Source of the DNA: Tautonia sociabilis
GTDB taxonomy: Bacteria; Planctomycetota; Planctomycetia; Isosphaerales; Isosphaeraceae
Reading direction: 5' to 3'
Length of the DNA: 64,000 nt
NCBI RefSeq assembly: GCF_003977685.1
Contig: NZ_RYZH01000001.1
Coordinates: 186,001 to 250,000, forward strand
The notes under the pieces were generated by a model. That model was not told the origin of the DNA, searched no databases, and was given only the letters and a program-made list of their open reading frames with translations. Both the position numbers and the translations under genes were made by a program. Of the stretch, positions 34,883-43,588 are shown in pieces. The first letter of the stretch is position 1; each line of letters opens with the position of its first letter.

Positions 34883-35608
34883 ATGGTCCAGACGCGCATC
34901 CAGAGAACGTTCGCACCGGTGAAGCGGTACGCCCCGACGTGGGTCTGGCGACCGATCCGGTCCTCGATGACGGCGCTGCTGGCGCCGATCCGCTTCAGCC
35001 TGGAGTCCGGCCACTGGCGGAGCAGCTTCGCCAACGCCGCCCTCTCCCGGCGGGGCACGCCGATTCCCTGGTACACCTACCCCTGTGTCGACTTCCTCAA
35101 GACCAGGGACTTCCGCAATCGGACCGTGCTCGAATTCGGCGCCGGGCACTCGACGCTCTGGTGGGCCGAGCGGTGCGAGCGGGTCGTCTCCTTCGAGGAC
35201 AACCGCTCCTGGCACGACCGGCTGCTCGACCGGCTTCCCTGGAATGTCGACCTTCACTTGCTTCCCGAACTGGCGCCGGGCACCGGCGACTGCGCCCGGG
35301 AGGTCCGAGATCGGCTCCGGGGGCAGGAGATCGCCGGGTTCGACGTGGTGGTGATCGACGGCCTCGACCGCTTCGGCCTGATCGACGTCGCCTGCGAGGC
35401 GGTGGCCGACGACGGGATCATCATCTGCGACAACGCCGAGGGGTACGGCTTCGCCGAGGGATTCAGCGACCGGGGCTTCGGCCGGGTCGACTTCTTCGGC
35501 TACAGCGCCGGGGTCGTGCTGCCGCACTGCACGTCGGTCTACTTCCGGGAGCGGGCCTTCGTCTTCACCCCGGCGGCGCCGATCCCGACGATCGCCCACG
35601 AGTGCTGA
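34883..35608 (+). CDS. SAM-dependent methyltransferase-like protein
   Basis: 241 aa from ATG 34883; a longer in-frame start at 34817 has no family support. Class I methyltransferase motif I reads TVLEFGAGHSTLWWAE, with ERVVSFEDNRSW as motif II, FDVVVIDGLDRF at motif IV and DDGIIICDNAEGYGF at post I. The fold resembles small methyltransferases near polysaccharide genes (FkbM-like or class I of unknown acceptor). It stands 73 bp before the O-antigen-polymerase-like gene on the same strand, so modification of a surface glycan is a reasonable inference. No transmembrane segment. Confidence 0.8.
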   Translation: MVQTRIQRTFAPVKRYAPTWVWRPIRSSMTALLAPIRFSLESGHWRSSFANAALSRRGTPIPWYTYPCVDFLKTRDFRNRTVLEFGAGHSTLWWAERCERVVSFEDNRSWHDRLLDRLPWNVDLHLLPELAPGTGDCAREVRDRLRGQEIAGFDVVVIDGLDRFGLIDVACEAVADDGIIICDNAEGYGFAEGFSDRGFGRVDFFGYSAGVVLPHCTSVYFRERAFVFTPAAPIPTIAHEC

Positions 35609-35681
35609 CGCCGATCCCCAGGTCGCTCCGGGGGGCCTCCCCGGGGCGGCCGGCCTCCGGACCTCGCAGGGATGCGCACCG

Positions 35682-37037
35682 ATGGAGATGGATCGGGTCT
35701 TCGTGCTCCTGACCGCCGCGGTGATCCTCTCGCTCGTCGGCTACCGGGTCTGCCGCAGGGACTTCGACCCGTTCGCGCCGATCTGGCTGTTCCTGACCGG
35801 TTACGCGCACGTCTACGTCCTCCAGGCATACTCGTTCCGGGACTGGGCGCTGGCGACCCGGCCGATCGACGTGGTGACGACCGCCAACGCCCGGGCCCTC
35901 TGGGCGTTACTGCTGTTCCTGGCCGTCTACTACAGCGGCATCGGTCGGCTGCTGGCCCGCCAGCTCCCGAGGCCTCCGAGGCGGTGGGCCACCGGCCCGC
36001 TGGCGATGATGGTGCCGCTGATGGCGGCCTGGGGCCTGATCTGCACCGCGGTGGTCGTGCGCAAGACCGCCGGGCAGCTCGACACCGCCATCGGCGGCTG
36101 GACTGCCGTCGCCCTCCAGTTCCCGACGATGCAGCTCATCGCCGGCACCCTGCTAATCGTCACCGGCCGGCAGCCCCATCGGCCGAGGCCGGCGCTGACG
36201 CTCGCGGGGCTGGCGTTGACGCTGATGTATACGCTCGTCTGGATGTACCTTGGGAAACGATCGCACTCGCTCTTCGGGGTGCTGACGCTGCTGTGTGCCT
36301 GGTACCTGCCCCGGTTCAAGCGCCCCTCGCTGGGAACCCTGGCCGCCGCCGCCTTCCTCGGCTGCCTGGTGGTGGCCCTGGCGATCTCCTGGAGGCTGCA
36401 CCGCAACCGGGGGAACGACGCCAGCGTCGACTCCTTCGTCGCCTTCGCCGCCGAGTTCGACCCCTCGGCGATCCTCGTCAGCCTGAGCATCGAGGACGAG
36501 CCCGGCCGAGACCTCGCCCGCAGCCGGGCCCAGCTTTCCCGGGAGACGACCGAGTACGGCGGCTACCTCCTGATGCTGGACACCGTCCCGAACAAATCAC
36601 CGCACGATTACGGCCTGAATTATCTGCGGCTGGTCTCGACTTACATCCCCCGGGTGGTCTGGCCCGAGAAGCCGATCTACGGCCGGGACCGCTGGGTGTC
36701 GGCCTGGGTCGCTGGATCGGAATTCAAGCGCAAGGATGACTTCACCGGACCGGCCATTGGCATCCTCGGCGCGGCTCAGCTCAACGGCGGGGCGACCGCC
36801 ACCGTGCTCGTCATGGTCGTCGTCGCCGTCGTGATCCGCACCGGATACGACTACTTCCGCTACCACGCCGACGCCCCCTGGGCCCAGGCCTGGTGGGCAT
36901 CGACGTACTTCAACGCCTGGCTGATGACCGTCAACGACGACCCGGCCGTTTGGTTCTATTACCTCTACGGCCACATGATCCTGCCGCCGCTGGTCTTCCT
37001 CTGGGTGGTCAACCGTCTCGGCGAAACCCGCGCCTGA
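35682..37037 (+). CDS. O-antigen-polymerase (Wzy)-like membrane protein
   Basis: 451 aa, polytopic, about 10-11 hydrophobic segments (for example VFVLLTAAVILSLVGYRV, ALWALLLFLAVYY, LIAGTLLIVTG, LTLAGLALTLMYTLVWMYLG, ATATVLVMVVVAVVI, MILPPLVFLWVV). A long periplasmic loop between the later segments contains NYLRLVSTYIPRVVWPEKPIYG; the 'IPR-x-x-W-x-x-KP' pattern is common in O-antigen/oligosaccharide repeat polymerases. Assignment rests on topology and that motif; Wzy sequences are very variable. Follows the methyltransferase gene. No flippase or glycosyltransferase is adjacent. Confidence 0.65.
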   Translation: MEMDRVFVLLTAAVILSLVGYRVCRRDFDPFAPIWLFLTGYAHVYVLQAYSFRDWALATRPIDVVTTANARALWALLLFLAVYYSGIGRLLARQLPRPPRRWATGPLAMMVPLMAAWGLICTAVVVRKTAGQLDTAIGGWTAVALQFPTMQLIAGTLLIVTGRQPHRPRPALTLAGLALTLMYTLVWMYLGKRSHSLFGVLTLLCAWYLPRFKRPSLGTLAAAAFLGCLVVALAISWRLHRNRGNDASVDSFVAFAAEFDPSAILVSLSIEDEPGRDLARSRAQLSRETTEYGGYLLMLDTVPNKSPHDYGLNYLRLVSTYIPRVVWPEKPIYGRDRWVSAWVAGSEFKRKDDFTGPAIGILGAAQLNGGATATVLVMVVVAVVIRTGYDYFRYHADAPWAQAWWASTYFNAWLMTVNDDPAVWFYYLYGHMILPPLVFLWVVNRLGETRA

Positions 37038-37129
37038 CCCAAACGCCGGGCGCGCCGACGAAACCGCAGCCAGGCGGAAGAACCAGCCGGTCCCGCTCGA
37101 TCCGTCCGATCCGGTCGTCCAGGCGTCGC

Positions 37130-38515
37130 TCAGCGGCCGCCGACGGTCGGCTCGGCGACGCCGCATCGGCCCAGCCCGGCGATCGAGGACACCACCTGGG
37201 GCAACGAGGCCAGGTGCAGGTGGATCAGGCTGCCGACGGCATTGCGGCGGAAGGCCAGATCCCGCTCGGCGGTCAGGAACCCGGATGAGGCGGGGCAGTC
37301 TCCCGGCTCGGGGGCCGGCAGCAGCCGCCATCGATTCGAGTGGTATCCCCGGAGGATCGACCCCGCCTGGCCGAGCAGGCCCGATCGGGTCAAGGTCCGG
37401 GAGACAGGGGAGGGGGGCTCGGGTTCAGGAAGCAGTTCGGCATCGAACGGGAAGAGGCCAACTCCCGGGACGACGCGGTCCCCCAGCCTCATCAACCGGC
37501 CGAGGTAGGCGCATCCCCCCCCCTCAGCGTAGAGCGGCCGGCCCCGGCAGACCCACGAGCGCAGCGCCGAGATCAGGCAGGCGTTCCCGGCCAGTTCCTC
37601 GGCGAAGCGGTCGGGGAAGCCGCAGCCGATCATCACCAGATCGACCCCCGGGGGCAGGTCGCCATCGCACAGCGGAGAGAACTCGACGAGCTGGGCCCCC
37701 AGCGCCTCGAGCGTCTCCAGGGTGTCCGGGAAGTAGTCGCCGAAGGCGTCGTCGTGGGCGTAGGCGAGCTTGAATCGGCGACCGCTCGGGGGCAGGGCGG
37801 AGGGATCCGTCGGCGGCATCGGCCGGGAAGCGGCCAGCGTGAGCATCGCGTCGAGGTCGGAGCAGCGGGCCAGGCTCCGGCCCAGCTCGGCCGCCAGGCC
37901 GTCGTCGAGCGGCCGGTCCCTCCGGGATTCCCGCAGGGCGAGCCGGGCCGACGGCAGGGCCTCCAGCGCCCCCAGCACGGGGCGGTCGAGCACCAGTTCG
38001 ACCATCCTCCGCATCGCGGAGAACTCGGAACGGCACCGCAGGCCGTCGAGGATTACCGCGTCCACCCCCCGGACCAGGTGGGGGAGGTGGAACTGGTCGA
38101 GCCGGTCGCACGGCACGGCGGCGATAATCGGCGCGTCCAGCGCCTCGGCGAGCGGCAACAGGGCCCCCGGCCGGCGGCAGGTCGACAGGCAGGAGTCCTC
38201 GTATGACGACCCGCCCACGGAGGCCGGCACCTCCTCGATCGTCCCCTCAACGATCGCCAGGTCGGCCGACTCCGCTCCCCGGGCGAAGACCGACCGGCAG
38301 GCTGCCGGGGGCATCAGCCAGGCGTCCAGATGACGGCCGGGCAGGCCCGTCAACGCCCCCACCGCCCGGGTCCCCACCGGGCAGGCCCAGGAACGGAAAT
38401 GCTGCACGCGAAGCCCGTGGTCGACCAGCGCCGCCAGCATCGCGATTCCCACCGGGGCCGGGTCGGGGCCCGCTCCGGGAATCGCCAATGCCAGCCGCGC
38501 CTTGGGTGGACTCAT
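37130..38515 (-). CDS. CbiA/CobB-like protein with degenerate ATPase and glutaminase sites
   Basis: 461 aa from ATG 38515 (a GTG lies 9 bp upstream). The two-domain layout of cobyrinic acid a,c-diamide synthase is clear: VQHFRS, HLDAWLMPP and ADLAIVEG in the N-terminal domain; FKLAYAHDDAFGDYFPDTLETLEALGAQLVEFSPL, IGCGFPDRFAEELAGN and GSLIHLHLAS in the GATase domain. The P-loop, normally GTGSGCGKTT, reads PGAGPDPAPVG (residues 13-23), so the lysine is gone. The glutaminase cysteine in YAECGG is Gly in YAEGGGCAYL (about residue 330). No cobalamin gene is nearby. Probably a pseudoenzyme or a reassigned member. A TTGACC/TATCAT promoter lies upstream. Confidence 0.75.
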   Translation of the reverse strand: MSPPKARLALAIPGAGPDPAPVGIAMLAALVDHGLRVQHFRSWACPVGTRAVGALTGLPGRHLDAWLMPPAACRSVFARGAESADLAIVEGTIEEVPASVGGSSYEDSCLSTCRRPGALLPLAEALDAPIIAAVPCDRLDQFHLPHLVRGVDAVILDGLRCRSEFSAMRRMVELVLDRPVLGALEALPSARLALRESRRDRPLDDGLAAELGRSLARCSDLDAMLTLAASRPMPPTDPSALPPSGRRFKLAYAHDDAFGDYFPDTLETLEALGAQLVEFSPLCDGDLPPGVDLVMIGCGFPDRFAEELAGNACLISALRSWVCRGRPLYAEGGGCAYLGRLMRLGDRVVPGVGLFPFDAELLPEPEPPSPVSRTLTRSGLLGQAGSILRGYHSNRWRLLPAPEPGDCPASSGFLTAERDLAFRRNAVGSLIHLHLASLPQVVSSIAGLGRCGVAEPTVGGR

Positions 38516-38655
38516 CGTGCACACCAGGAGCGCCGACCCAGGGGACGCCGGCGTTGCGACGCTCCCGGGACTCGGACTCGGGCCAGAGTGTCAATCGCCA
38601 TGGGTCGGGCCGCGGCCGGGTCGGGCCCAGGCCGCGAGTCCCGGTCATCCTCAAA

Positions 38656-38683
38656 ATGATAGGGTCGACCTCGAAGCGGTCAA
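38656..38683 (-). promoter_or_regulatory. Promoter of the CbiA-like gene
   Basis: On the minus strand TTGACC (38678-38683) and TATCAT (38656-38661) are 16 bp apart, five of six matches each to the sigma-70 consensus, in an AT-rich patch 140 nt before the start. Confidence 0.55.
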
Positions 38684-38722
38684 GTCGGTTGCGACCACCC
38701 CATCTTCAATGCGCTCGGCCGA

Positions 38723-40414
38723 TCAATCCGATCCCAGGTGGTGCTCGCGATCGAGGGACTCACCCAGCCGGACACCCTGTTCCTCCAAGGAGGAAGGCGG
38801 CGAGGAGGAGGGGGAGCCCTCGGGGGAGGGCTGATCGGAATAGAACAGCTCGCAGAGTTTCCCGAGCAGGCGGGCGGCGTAGAGGTCGGTGACGGCCCGG
38901 TCGGTGGTCGAGGGCGAGGCCGGCACGTGGTTGACGAAGAAGGCGAAGGCGAGGTCGCGCCCCGAGGCGGTCTCGAGGTAGCCGGCCAGCGACTTCGTCA
39001 GCAGGAGCGACCGGCCGGTGGTGGCGTCGGTCGTGAAGGCGGAGCCAGAGGCCGATCGGGCGTGCCCGCGGGCTGGACTGTCGGCCGCCACCACATCGAG
39101 CGCCGTCCCTTCCCGGCCGATCACCGGCAGGGCCGCCTCGAAGGCCGGGGCGCCGGGGCGGCCGTCCATCGCTCGCAGCAGCGCGACGACCGCCCGGGGG
39201 GAGACCAGGTCGGCTCGGTCGATCCCGGCGCCGTCGGCCAGGCAGATCCCCTGGGTGGGCAGGCCGAGCCCCGCCAGGACCTCTCCCAGGATCCGAAGCC
39301 CCTCGGCCTGCGTTCGCCGACCCTTCGAGGCGGCCAGCAGCAGGGGAAGCGCGGCGGCGTGCTGGTGGTGGCCCACCTTCAGCAACACCCGGACATACTC
39401 CCGGAGGGGAGGAGAGGTGTACTGGGCCACCTTCGGCAACGCGGCGACCTCGGCCGGTGCCGGCAGGAGCGAGGCCGGATTGCCCGCCAGCGGGGACGCG
39501 TCGACCCGCACCCCCCGGGCCCGGAGCTGTTCGATCAGCAGGGCTCGGGCGAAGTCGGCCGGCTGCTCCACCTCCGAGGCCAGGACCACGGGAGGCTGAC
39601 CGACCGGCAGCTGGCCCCGGATCGAGAAGCGCCTTGGCCCCTCCCGGCGCACCTCCAGCCGGGGGGGCTGGCCCTCGGCCACGGTCTCCACCAGGGCCTC
39701 GGCCGAGTAGTAGGACGAGGAGGGGATGGTTCGCACCTCGGCCGGCTTGCCGGGCTCGGCGGCGGGGGTGACCACCACGTCGATGAGGTTGTCGTTCACC
39801 GAGATCGGGACCACTCGGGACGGCACGGCGCCTCCCGTCGGCGTTCCCTCGAAGAGGCGGTCGTCAACGATCACCTCCCCGGTGACGGCCGAGATGCCGG
39901 CCGCCTTGACCTCTCGGGCCAGGTGGTCCAGACCCGCCAGCGGATCGGCCTCGACCAGGGCCGCTCCCCGGGACAGCCCCGCCCGGGTGTGATCCACGTC
40001 CCGGTAGAGCAGCGAGCCGTCCTTCGGACTGGTGCGGCCTCCAAGGCTCGGGTCGCCCACCGCCATCAGGATCAAGTCCCCGTGCAGTGAACCGTCGGGG
40101 CCAACCTCCCCCCGGCGCAGCACCGGGGTCTGGAACCGGTGCTCCGCCCCCAGCGCCTCCAGGGCCGCCGCCGCCGGGAAGAGCTGGGCGACCTCCCCGG
40201 GGATGAACAGCCGGTCGGCCTCGTGCTCGAAGACCACCTCGCCGGTCCCTCGGTCGACGACCAGGAGGCCCCAGTGCCCCATCTCGAACCCGGGGGTGGC
40301 GAGGATCTCCGCGACCCGATCGGCCAGCCCCTCCCGCTGGGCCGACACGGCTCCCGGGGCCAGCGTCAGCATCCAACCGATCCCCGCCCCGATCGCTCCC
40401 AGCGTGCGTGCCAT
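38723..40414 (-). CDS. PBP4 (DacB)-like protein lacking all three penicillin-binding motifs
   Basis: 563 aa from ATG 40414, with GAGGAGGCGAC before it and a signal peptide (ARTLGAIGAGIGWMLTLAPGAVSA). The D-Ala-D-Ala carboxypeptidase/endopeptidase fold is recognisable: GLLVVDRGTGEVVFEHEADRLF, LHGDLILMAVGDPSL, GEVIVDDRLFEG, ICLADGAGIDRADLVSPRAV and LPVIGREGTAL. The active site is not: SxxK (PASTQK in E. coli) reads PGEVAQ at 72-77, so Ser is Glu74 and Lys is Gln77; the SxN block reads GHH near residue 347; KTG reads ASG near 453. The protein should not bind penicillin covalently. It has an acidic Pro/Ser C-terminus. Likely a scaffold or peptidoglycan-binding pseudoenzyme. Confidence 0.85.
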   Translation of the reverse strand: MARTLGAIGAGIGWMLTLAPGAVSAQREGLADRVAEILATPGFEMGHWGLLVVDRGTGEVVFEHEADRLFIPGEVAQLFPAAAALEALGAEHRFQTPVLRRGEVGPDGSLHGDLILMAVGDPSLGGRTSPKDGSLLYRDVDHTRAGLSRGAALVEADPLAGLDHLAREVKAAGISAVTGEVIVDDRLFEGTPTGGAVPSRVVPISVNDNLIDVVVTPAAEPGKPAEVRTIPSSSYYSAEALVETVAEGQPPRLEVRREGPRRFSIRGQLPVGQPPVVLASEVEQPADFARALLIEQLRARGVRVDASPLAGNPASLLPAPAEVAALPKVAQYTSPPLREYVRVLLKVGHHQHAAALPLLLAASKGRRTQAEGLRILGEVLAGLGLPTQGICLADGAGIDRADLVSPRAVVALLRAMDGRPGAPAFEAALPVIGREGTALDVVAADSPARGHARSASGSAFTTDATTGRSLLLTKSLAGYLETASGRDLAFAFFVNHVPASPSTTDRAVTDLYAARLLGKLCELFYSDQPSPEGSPSSSPPSSLEEQGVRLGESLDREHHLGSD

Positions 40415-40748
40415 GTCGCCTCCTCTCGCCAACCCCCAACCGGGCCGCCCTGGTCCCGACGCCCATTGGGCTCCGTCCGCTCCCCGTGGCCGACCCCATC
40501 TTATCCCCCCGCCCGCGATCGGGGAGCCCGATCCGGGGCCGATTTCCCCGAGCCCAGCCAACCCGACAGGAGCGAGAGGATCCGCTGGTCGCCGCAGACG
40601 TTATCCGCTCTTCTTCCGGCCTTTTTTCTCTTTTCCTCCTGGATTCGACTCCTTCCCCGAATTAACATCTCCCTTGCTTGATCTGAATTCGGGGCATCGC
40701 AGGCTCTTGCCCGCGTGGTGGCGGCTTTTCACCTCAGAGGAACGTGCC
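40415..40748. promoter_or_regulatory. Divergent region with a 9-bp inverted repeat
   Basis: 334 bp between the PBP4-like (-) and DUF4331 (+) genes, with a pyrimidine-rich stretch (about 40612-40640) and the perfect inverted repeat CCCCGAATT (40655-40663) / AATTCGGGG (40686-40694) separated by 22 bp. No clear -35/-10 pair was found. Confidence 0.5.
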
Positions 40749-41894
40749 ATGAGATGCTCATGTCGAAGTTCGAGTCGATCGCGCCGGCCGGGTCGGGTCC
40801 TGATCGCGGTCGGCCTGTTCCTGGCGGCGATCGTCCCCGGCCGCCTCGCCGACGGGGCCGATCATCGCGACGGTCCGCTGCTGTCGGGCCGCAACACGCT
40901 GTCGATCGGGAACCTGGACCTCAACGATTTGTACCTGTTCCAGGGCCGGAACCCTCGGAACACCGTGATGATCCTGACCGCGGGGCCGGCGGCCGGCGTG
41001 CTCGCCCCCCCGGTCTTCTTCCCGGGGGCCTTCTACGAGTTCCGGATCGACAACACGGGGGACAACGTCGACGACCTGCTGATCCAAGTCGTCTTCTCCG
41101 ACCCCGATCGCTTCCTCCGCCAGCGCTACCAGGTCCGTCGCTTTGAGCTCGCCACCGGCCGAAGCCAGGTGCTGGCCACCGGGATCACGGGCCGGACGAC
41201 CTTCCTCCGGGGGGGAGGGGCCGCTCAGGCCGGCCTCTTCGACGACCCGTTCTTCTTCAACGCGCCGGGGTACGCGTTCTTTCGCTCGACGGCCCTCGGT
41301 GAGCAGCCCCTCCCGCCGGGGTTGAACCCCCTGAGCATGCTGTTGCCTCCGGCGGCCCCGATCAACTCGTTCGCCAACTTCAACACGCTGGCGATCGTGC
41401 TGGAGATCCCCAGCATCCGCCTCGTCTCCTCGAGGAGCAACCCGAAGCTCGGCGTGTGGATCCGGACGGTCACGCCCGACGGCCTCACGCAGGTCGACCG
41501 GACGGCCTTGCCGGCGATCAACACGGTCGCCGTCCCGACCGCCCTGCAAGGACAGTTCAACCAGCTGACCCCCGCCGACGACCCCGCGTTGCGAACCGGG
41601 GCCGCCGCCTTCCTGGTCCAGCTCTACGGGCTCGACTCGCAGACGGCCATGGCCCTGGCCAGCACCGTTCTGCCCGACCGGATGCCCTTCGACGTGACCA
41701 GCTCGCAGGGGTTCAATGACGGCCTGACGCTGACCCTCAACGGCCGTCGGCTGACCGACGATGTGGTCGACGCCGCCTTCAACGCGCTGACCGCAGGAGC
41801 CGTGACCGGCGACTTCGTGGTGAACGACTCGGTCTTCCGGACCACCTTCCCCTACCTCGGCCGGCCGCTCCCGCCGAGGCCCGTCGGGCGCTGA
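40749..41894 (+). CDS. DUF4331-domain exported protein
   Basis: 381 aa from ATG 40749 with GAGGAA 8 nt upstream. After a basic start and export signal (GRVLIAVGLFLAAIVPGRLADG) the family opening DHRDGPLL...LDLNDLYLFQGRNPRNTVMILT is seen, followed by FYEFRIDNTGDNVDDLLIQVVFSD and NVIVLEIP-like NTLAIVLEIPSIRLV, typical of DUF4331 proteins (secreted, beta-rich, function unknown). The C-terminal part has FDVTSSQGFNDGLTLTLNGRRLTDDVVDAAFNALT, also standard. The TPR gene follows 134 bp later on the same strand and is probably linked to it. Confidence 0.85.
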   Translation: MRCSCRSSSRSRRPGRVLIAVGLFLAAIVPGRLADGADHRDGPLLSGRNTLSIGNLDLNDLYLFQGRNPRNTVMILTAGPAAGVLAPPVFFPGAFYEFRIDNTGDNVDDLLIQVVFSDPDRFLRQRYQVRRFELATGRSQVLATGITGRTTFLRGGGAAQAGLFDDPFFFNAPGYAFFRSTALGEQPLPPGLNPLSMLLPPAAPINSFANFNTLAIVLEIPSIRLVSSRSNPKLGVWIRTVTPDGLTQVDRTALPAINTVAVPTALQGQFNQLTPADDPALRTGAAAFLVQLYGLDSQTAMALASTVLPDRMPFDVTSSQGFNDGLTLTLNGRRLTDDVVDAAFNALTAGAVTGDFVVNDSVFRTTFPYLGRPLPPRPVGR

Positions 41895-42028
41895 CACTCG
41901 TTCCCCCGGGGGAGGCGGCCTCCCTCGCCAACTCTCCCGGGCCGACCAAACGATCGGATCGATCCCAACCGCGCCGGTCTTCCGTTCGAGACCGCGGCAG
42001 CAGGCCCCGTCGCTGAGGAGTCCCGGCA

Positions 42029-43396
42029 ATGAGCCCGAGCCGCCCGCTCTCCACCCGGACCGTGATCGCTTGCCTGGGCGCCGTCTTGTTCGTCGCCGTC
42101 CCGGCTCCGGCCTGGCAGCCAGGGCGTTCCCCCGAGGGCGTTCAGGAGCCTCGGCCCGCCAAGCCCGAGCCGCCGACCGACGAGCCTCCCCCCGAGGACG
42201 GCGGCCCGATCGCCTTCATGTACTCCACCGAGCAGGCGGTTGCCCTGTTCGAGCGCCGGGTCGCCGCCAATCCCAACGACTTCCAGAGCCTCGCCCGCCT
42301 CGGCCAGTTTCGGTTGCTGCTCGCCCGAGAGGGAGGAGGCCCCGAGTGCTACACCGAGGCCGAGGCGGCCCTTCGCCGGGCCCTGGAGCTGAACCCGAAG
42401 CTCTCGGCCGCCGAGGGGCTGCTCGCCGCGGCCCTCAACGGGCAGCACCGCTTCGCCGAGGGTCTGGAGCACGCCAGGTCGGCCGTCGAGGCCGACCCGG
42501 AGGATCTCAACGCCCGGGCCGTCCTCTCCGATTCGCTCCTGGAACTCGGGCGCTACGACGAGGCCGAGGCCGAGGTCCGTCGGCTCTACGAACTGGCCCC
42601 CGTGCCGGAGGTCGAGGCCCGGTGTTCCCGGCTGGCCGAGCGGCGGGGACGGGTCGACGAGGCGATCGGACGGATGACCCGGGCCGCCGAGGCCGCCTCG
42701 GCCTCGAGCGTCTTCCCGCATGCCGACGCCTGGTATCGCGTCCAGCTCGCCGACCTGCTCACCAGCGCCGGACGGCTCGACGAGGCGGAGGCCGTCTACG
42801 CCGCCATCCCCGAGGGGATCGACGCCTACCACGACGCCACCGCCGGCCTCGCCCGGGTCAAGGCCTGCCGGGGAGAGACCGAGTCCGCGATCCAACTCTA
42901 TGAGCGGGCCGTCGCCCTCGGCCCCGACCCGATGATGGTGGTCGGCCTGGCCGAGCTGTACCGCCTCGTCGGCCGAGAGGCCGAGGCCGGCTCGTTGCTG
43001 CGAGCGCTCGAGGACGAGCTGCGGTCCCGCCCCGACGAGCGCCGGCACCTGGCCTTGCTCTACTGCGACGAGGGGGATCGGCTCCCGGAGGCCCTCGCCC
43101 TGGCCCGACGGGACCTGGAGGACCGGCAGGACGTCGACGCCTTCGCCACGCTCGCCTGGGCGCTGCACAAGAACGGCCGCCACGCCGAGGCGGCCGAGGC
43201 GATCGACCGCGCCCTCGGGGTGGGGACCCGAGACGCCCTGATGCACTATCGCGCCGGCCTGATCTTCGAGGCCGCCGGCGACCTCGATCGCTCCCGGGCC
43301 CTTCTCCGAGAAGCCCTGGCGATCAACCCCCGCTTCTCCCCCTCGCTCGCCGACGACGCCCGCCGCCGACTCGGCGCCGACGAGGCCCCGAAGTGA
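42029..43396 (+). CDS. Secreted tetratricopeptide-repeat protein
   Basis: 455 aa from ATG 42029, GAGGAG 8 nt upstream. A signal peptide (TRTVIACLGAVLFVAVPAPA) and a Pro/Glu linker of about 45 residues come first. From about residue 65 there are about nine TPR units, for example AEAALRRALELNPKLSAAEGLLAAAL, GLEHARSAVEADPEDLNARAVLSDSLLELGRYDEAEAEV and AAEAIDRALGVGTRDALMHYRAGLIFEAAGDLDRSRALLREALAINP. TPRs are protein-binding scaffolds. DUF4331 and TPR genes are often adjacent, so the pair may act together on the cell surface. No enzyme domain. Confidence 0.85.
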   Translation: MSPSRPLSTRTVIACLGAVLFVAVPAPAWQPGRSPEGVQEPRPAKPEPPTDEPPPEDGGPIAFMYSTEQAVALFERRVAANPNDFQSLARLGQFRLLLAREGGGPECYTEAEAALRRALELNPKLSAAEGLLAAALNGQHRFAEGLEHARSAVEADPEDLNARAVLSDSLLELGRYDEAEAEVRRLYELAPVPEVEARCSRLAERRGRVDEAIGRMTRAAEAASASSVFPHADAWYRVQLADLLTSAGRLDEAEAVYAAIPEGIDAYHDATAGLARVKACRGETESAIQLYERAVALGPDPMMVVGLAELYRLVGREAEAGSLLRALEDELRSRPDERRHLALLYCDEGDRLPEALALARRDLEDRQDVDAFATLAWALHKNGRHAEAAEAIDRALGVGTRDALMHYRAGLIFEAAGDLDRSRALLREALAINPRFSPSLADDARRRLGADEAPK

Positions 43397-43446
43397 GCCC
43401 GACTCGCCCCGCCCTCGGGTGGCCGGGGCCCTCGACACCTCAGGGC

Positions 43447-43491
43447 CCACCGGCCGGTGGCTTGACCGGCGCGCGATGGGTCCGCTACAAG
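43447..43491 (+). promoter_or_regulatory. icd promoter with an adjoining 14-bp palindrome
   Basis: TTGACC (43462-43467) and TACAAG (43486-43491) are 18 bp apart. The perfect palindrome CCACCGGCCGGTGG (43447-43460) ends one base before the -35 box and could be an operator. Confidence 0.55.
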
Positions 43492-43588
43492 TGGGGGCGG
43501 AATCGATGTCCTCAAGCGGCTCTCCCCGATGGTTCGGGAGGCGGCCGGGGGCGACGCAGCCTGATCGGATGACGGGGAGAAGGCGACG

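Noticed and set aside
32809-35076. 755-residue minus-strand open frame across the TIGR03790-like gene
   Set aside because: Arg/Gly/Pro/Val-rich shadow spanning two better-supported plus-strand genes and the gap between them.
37130-38515. A cobalamin biosynthesis locus
   Set aside because: No other cob/cbi gene is present and both catalytic sites of the CbiA-like protein are lost.
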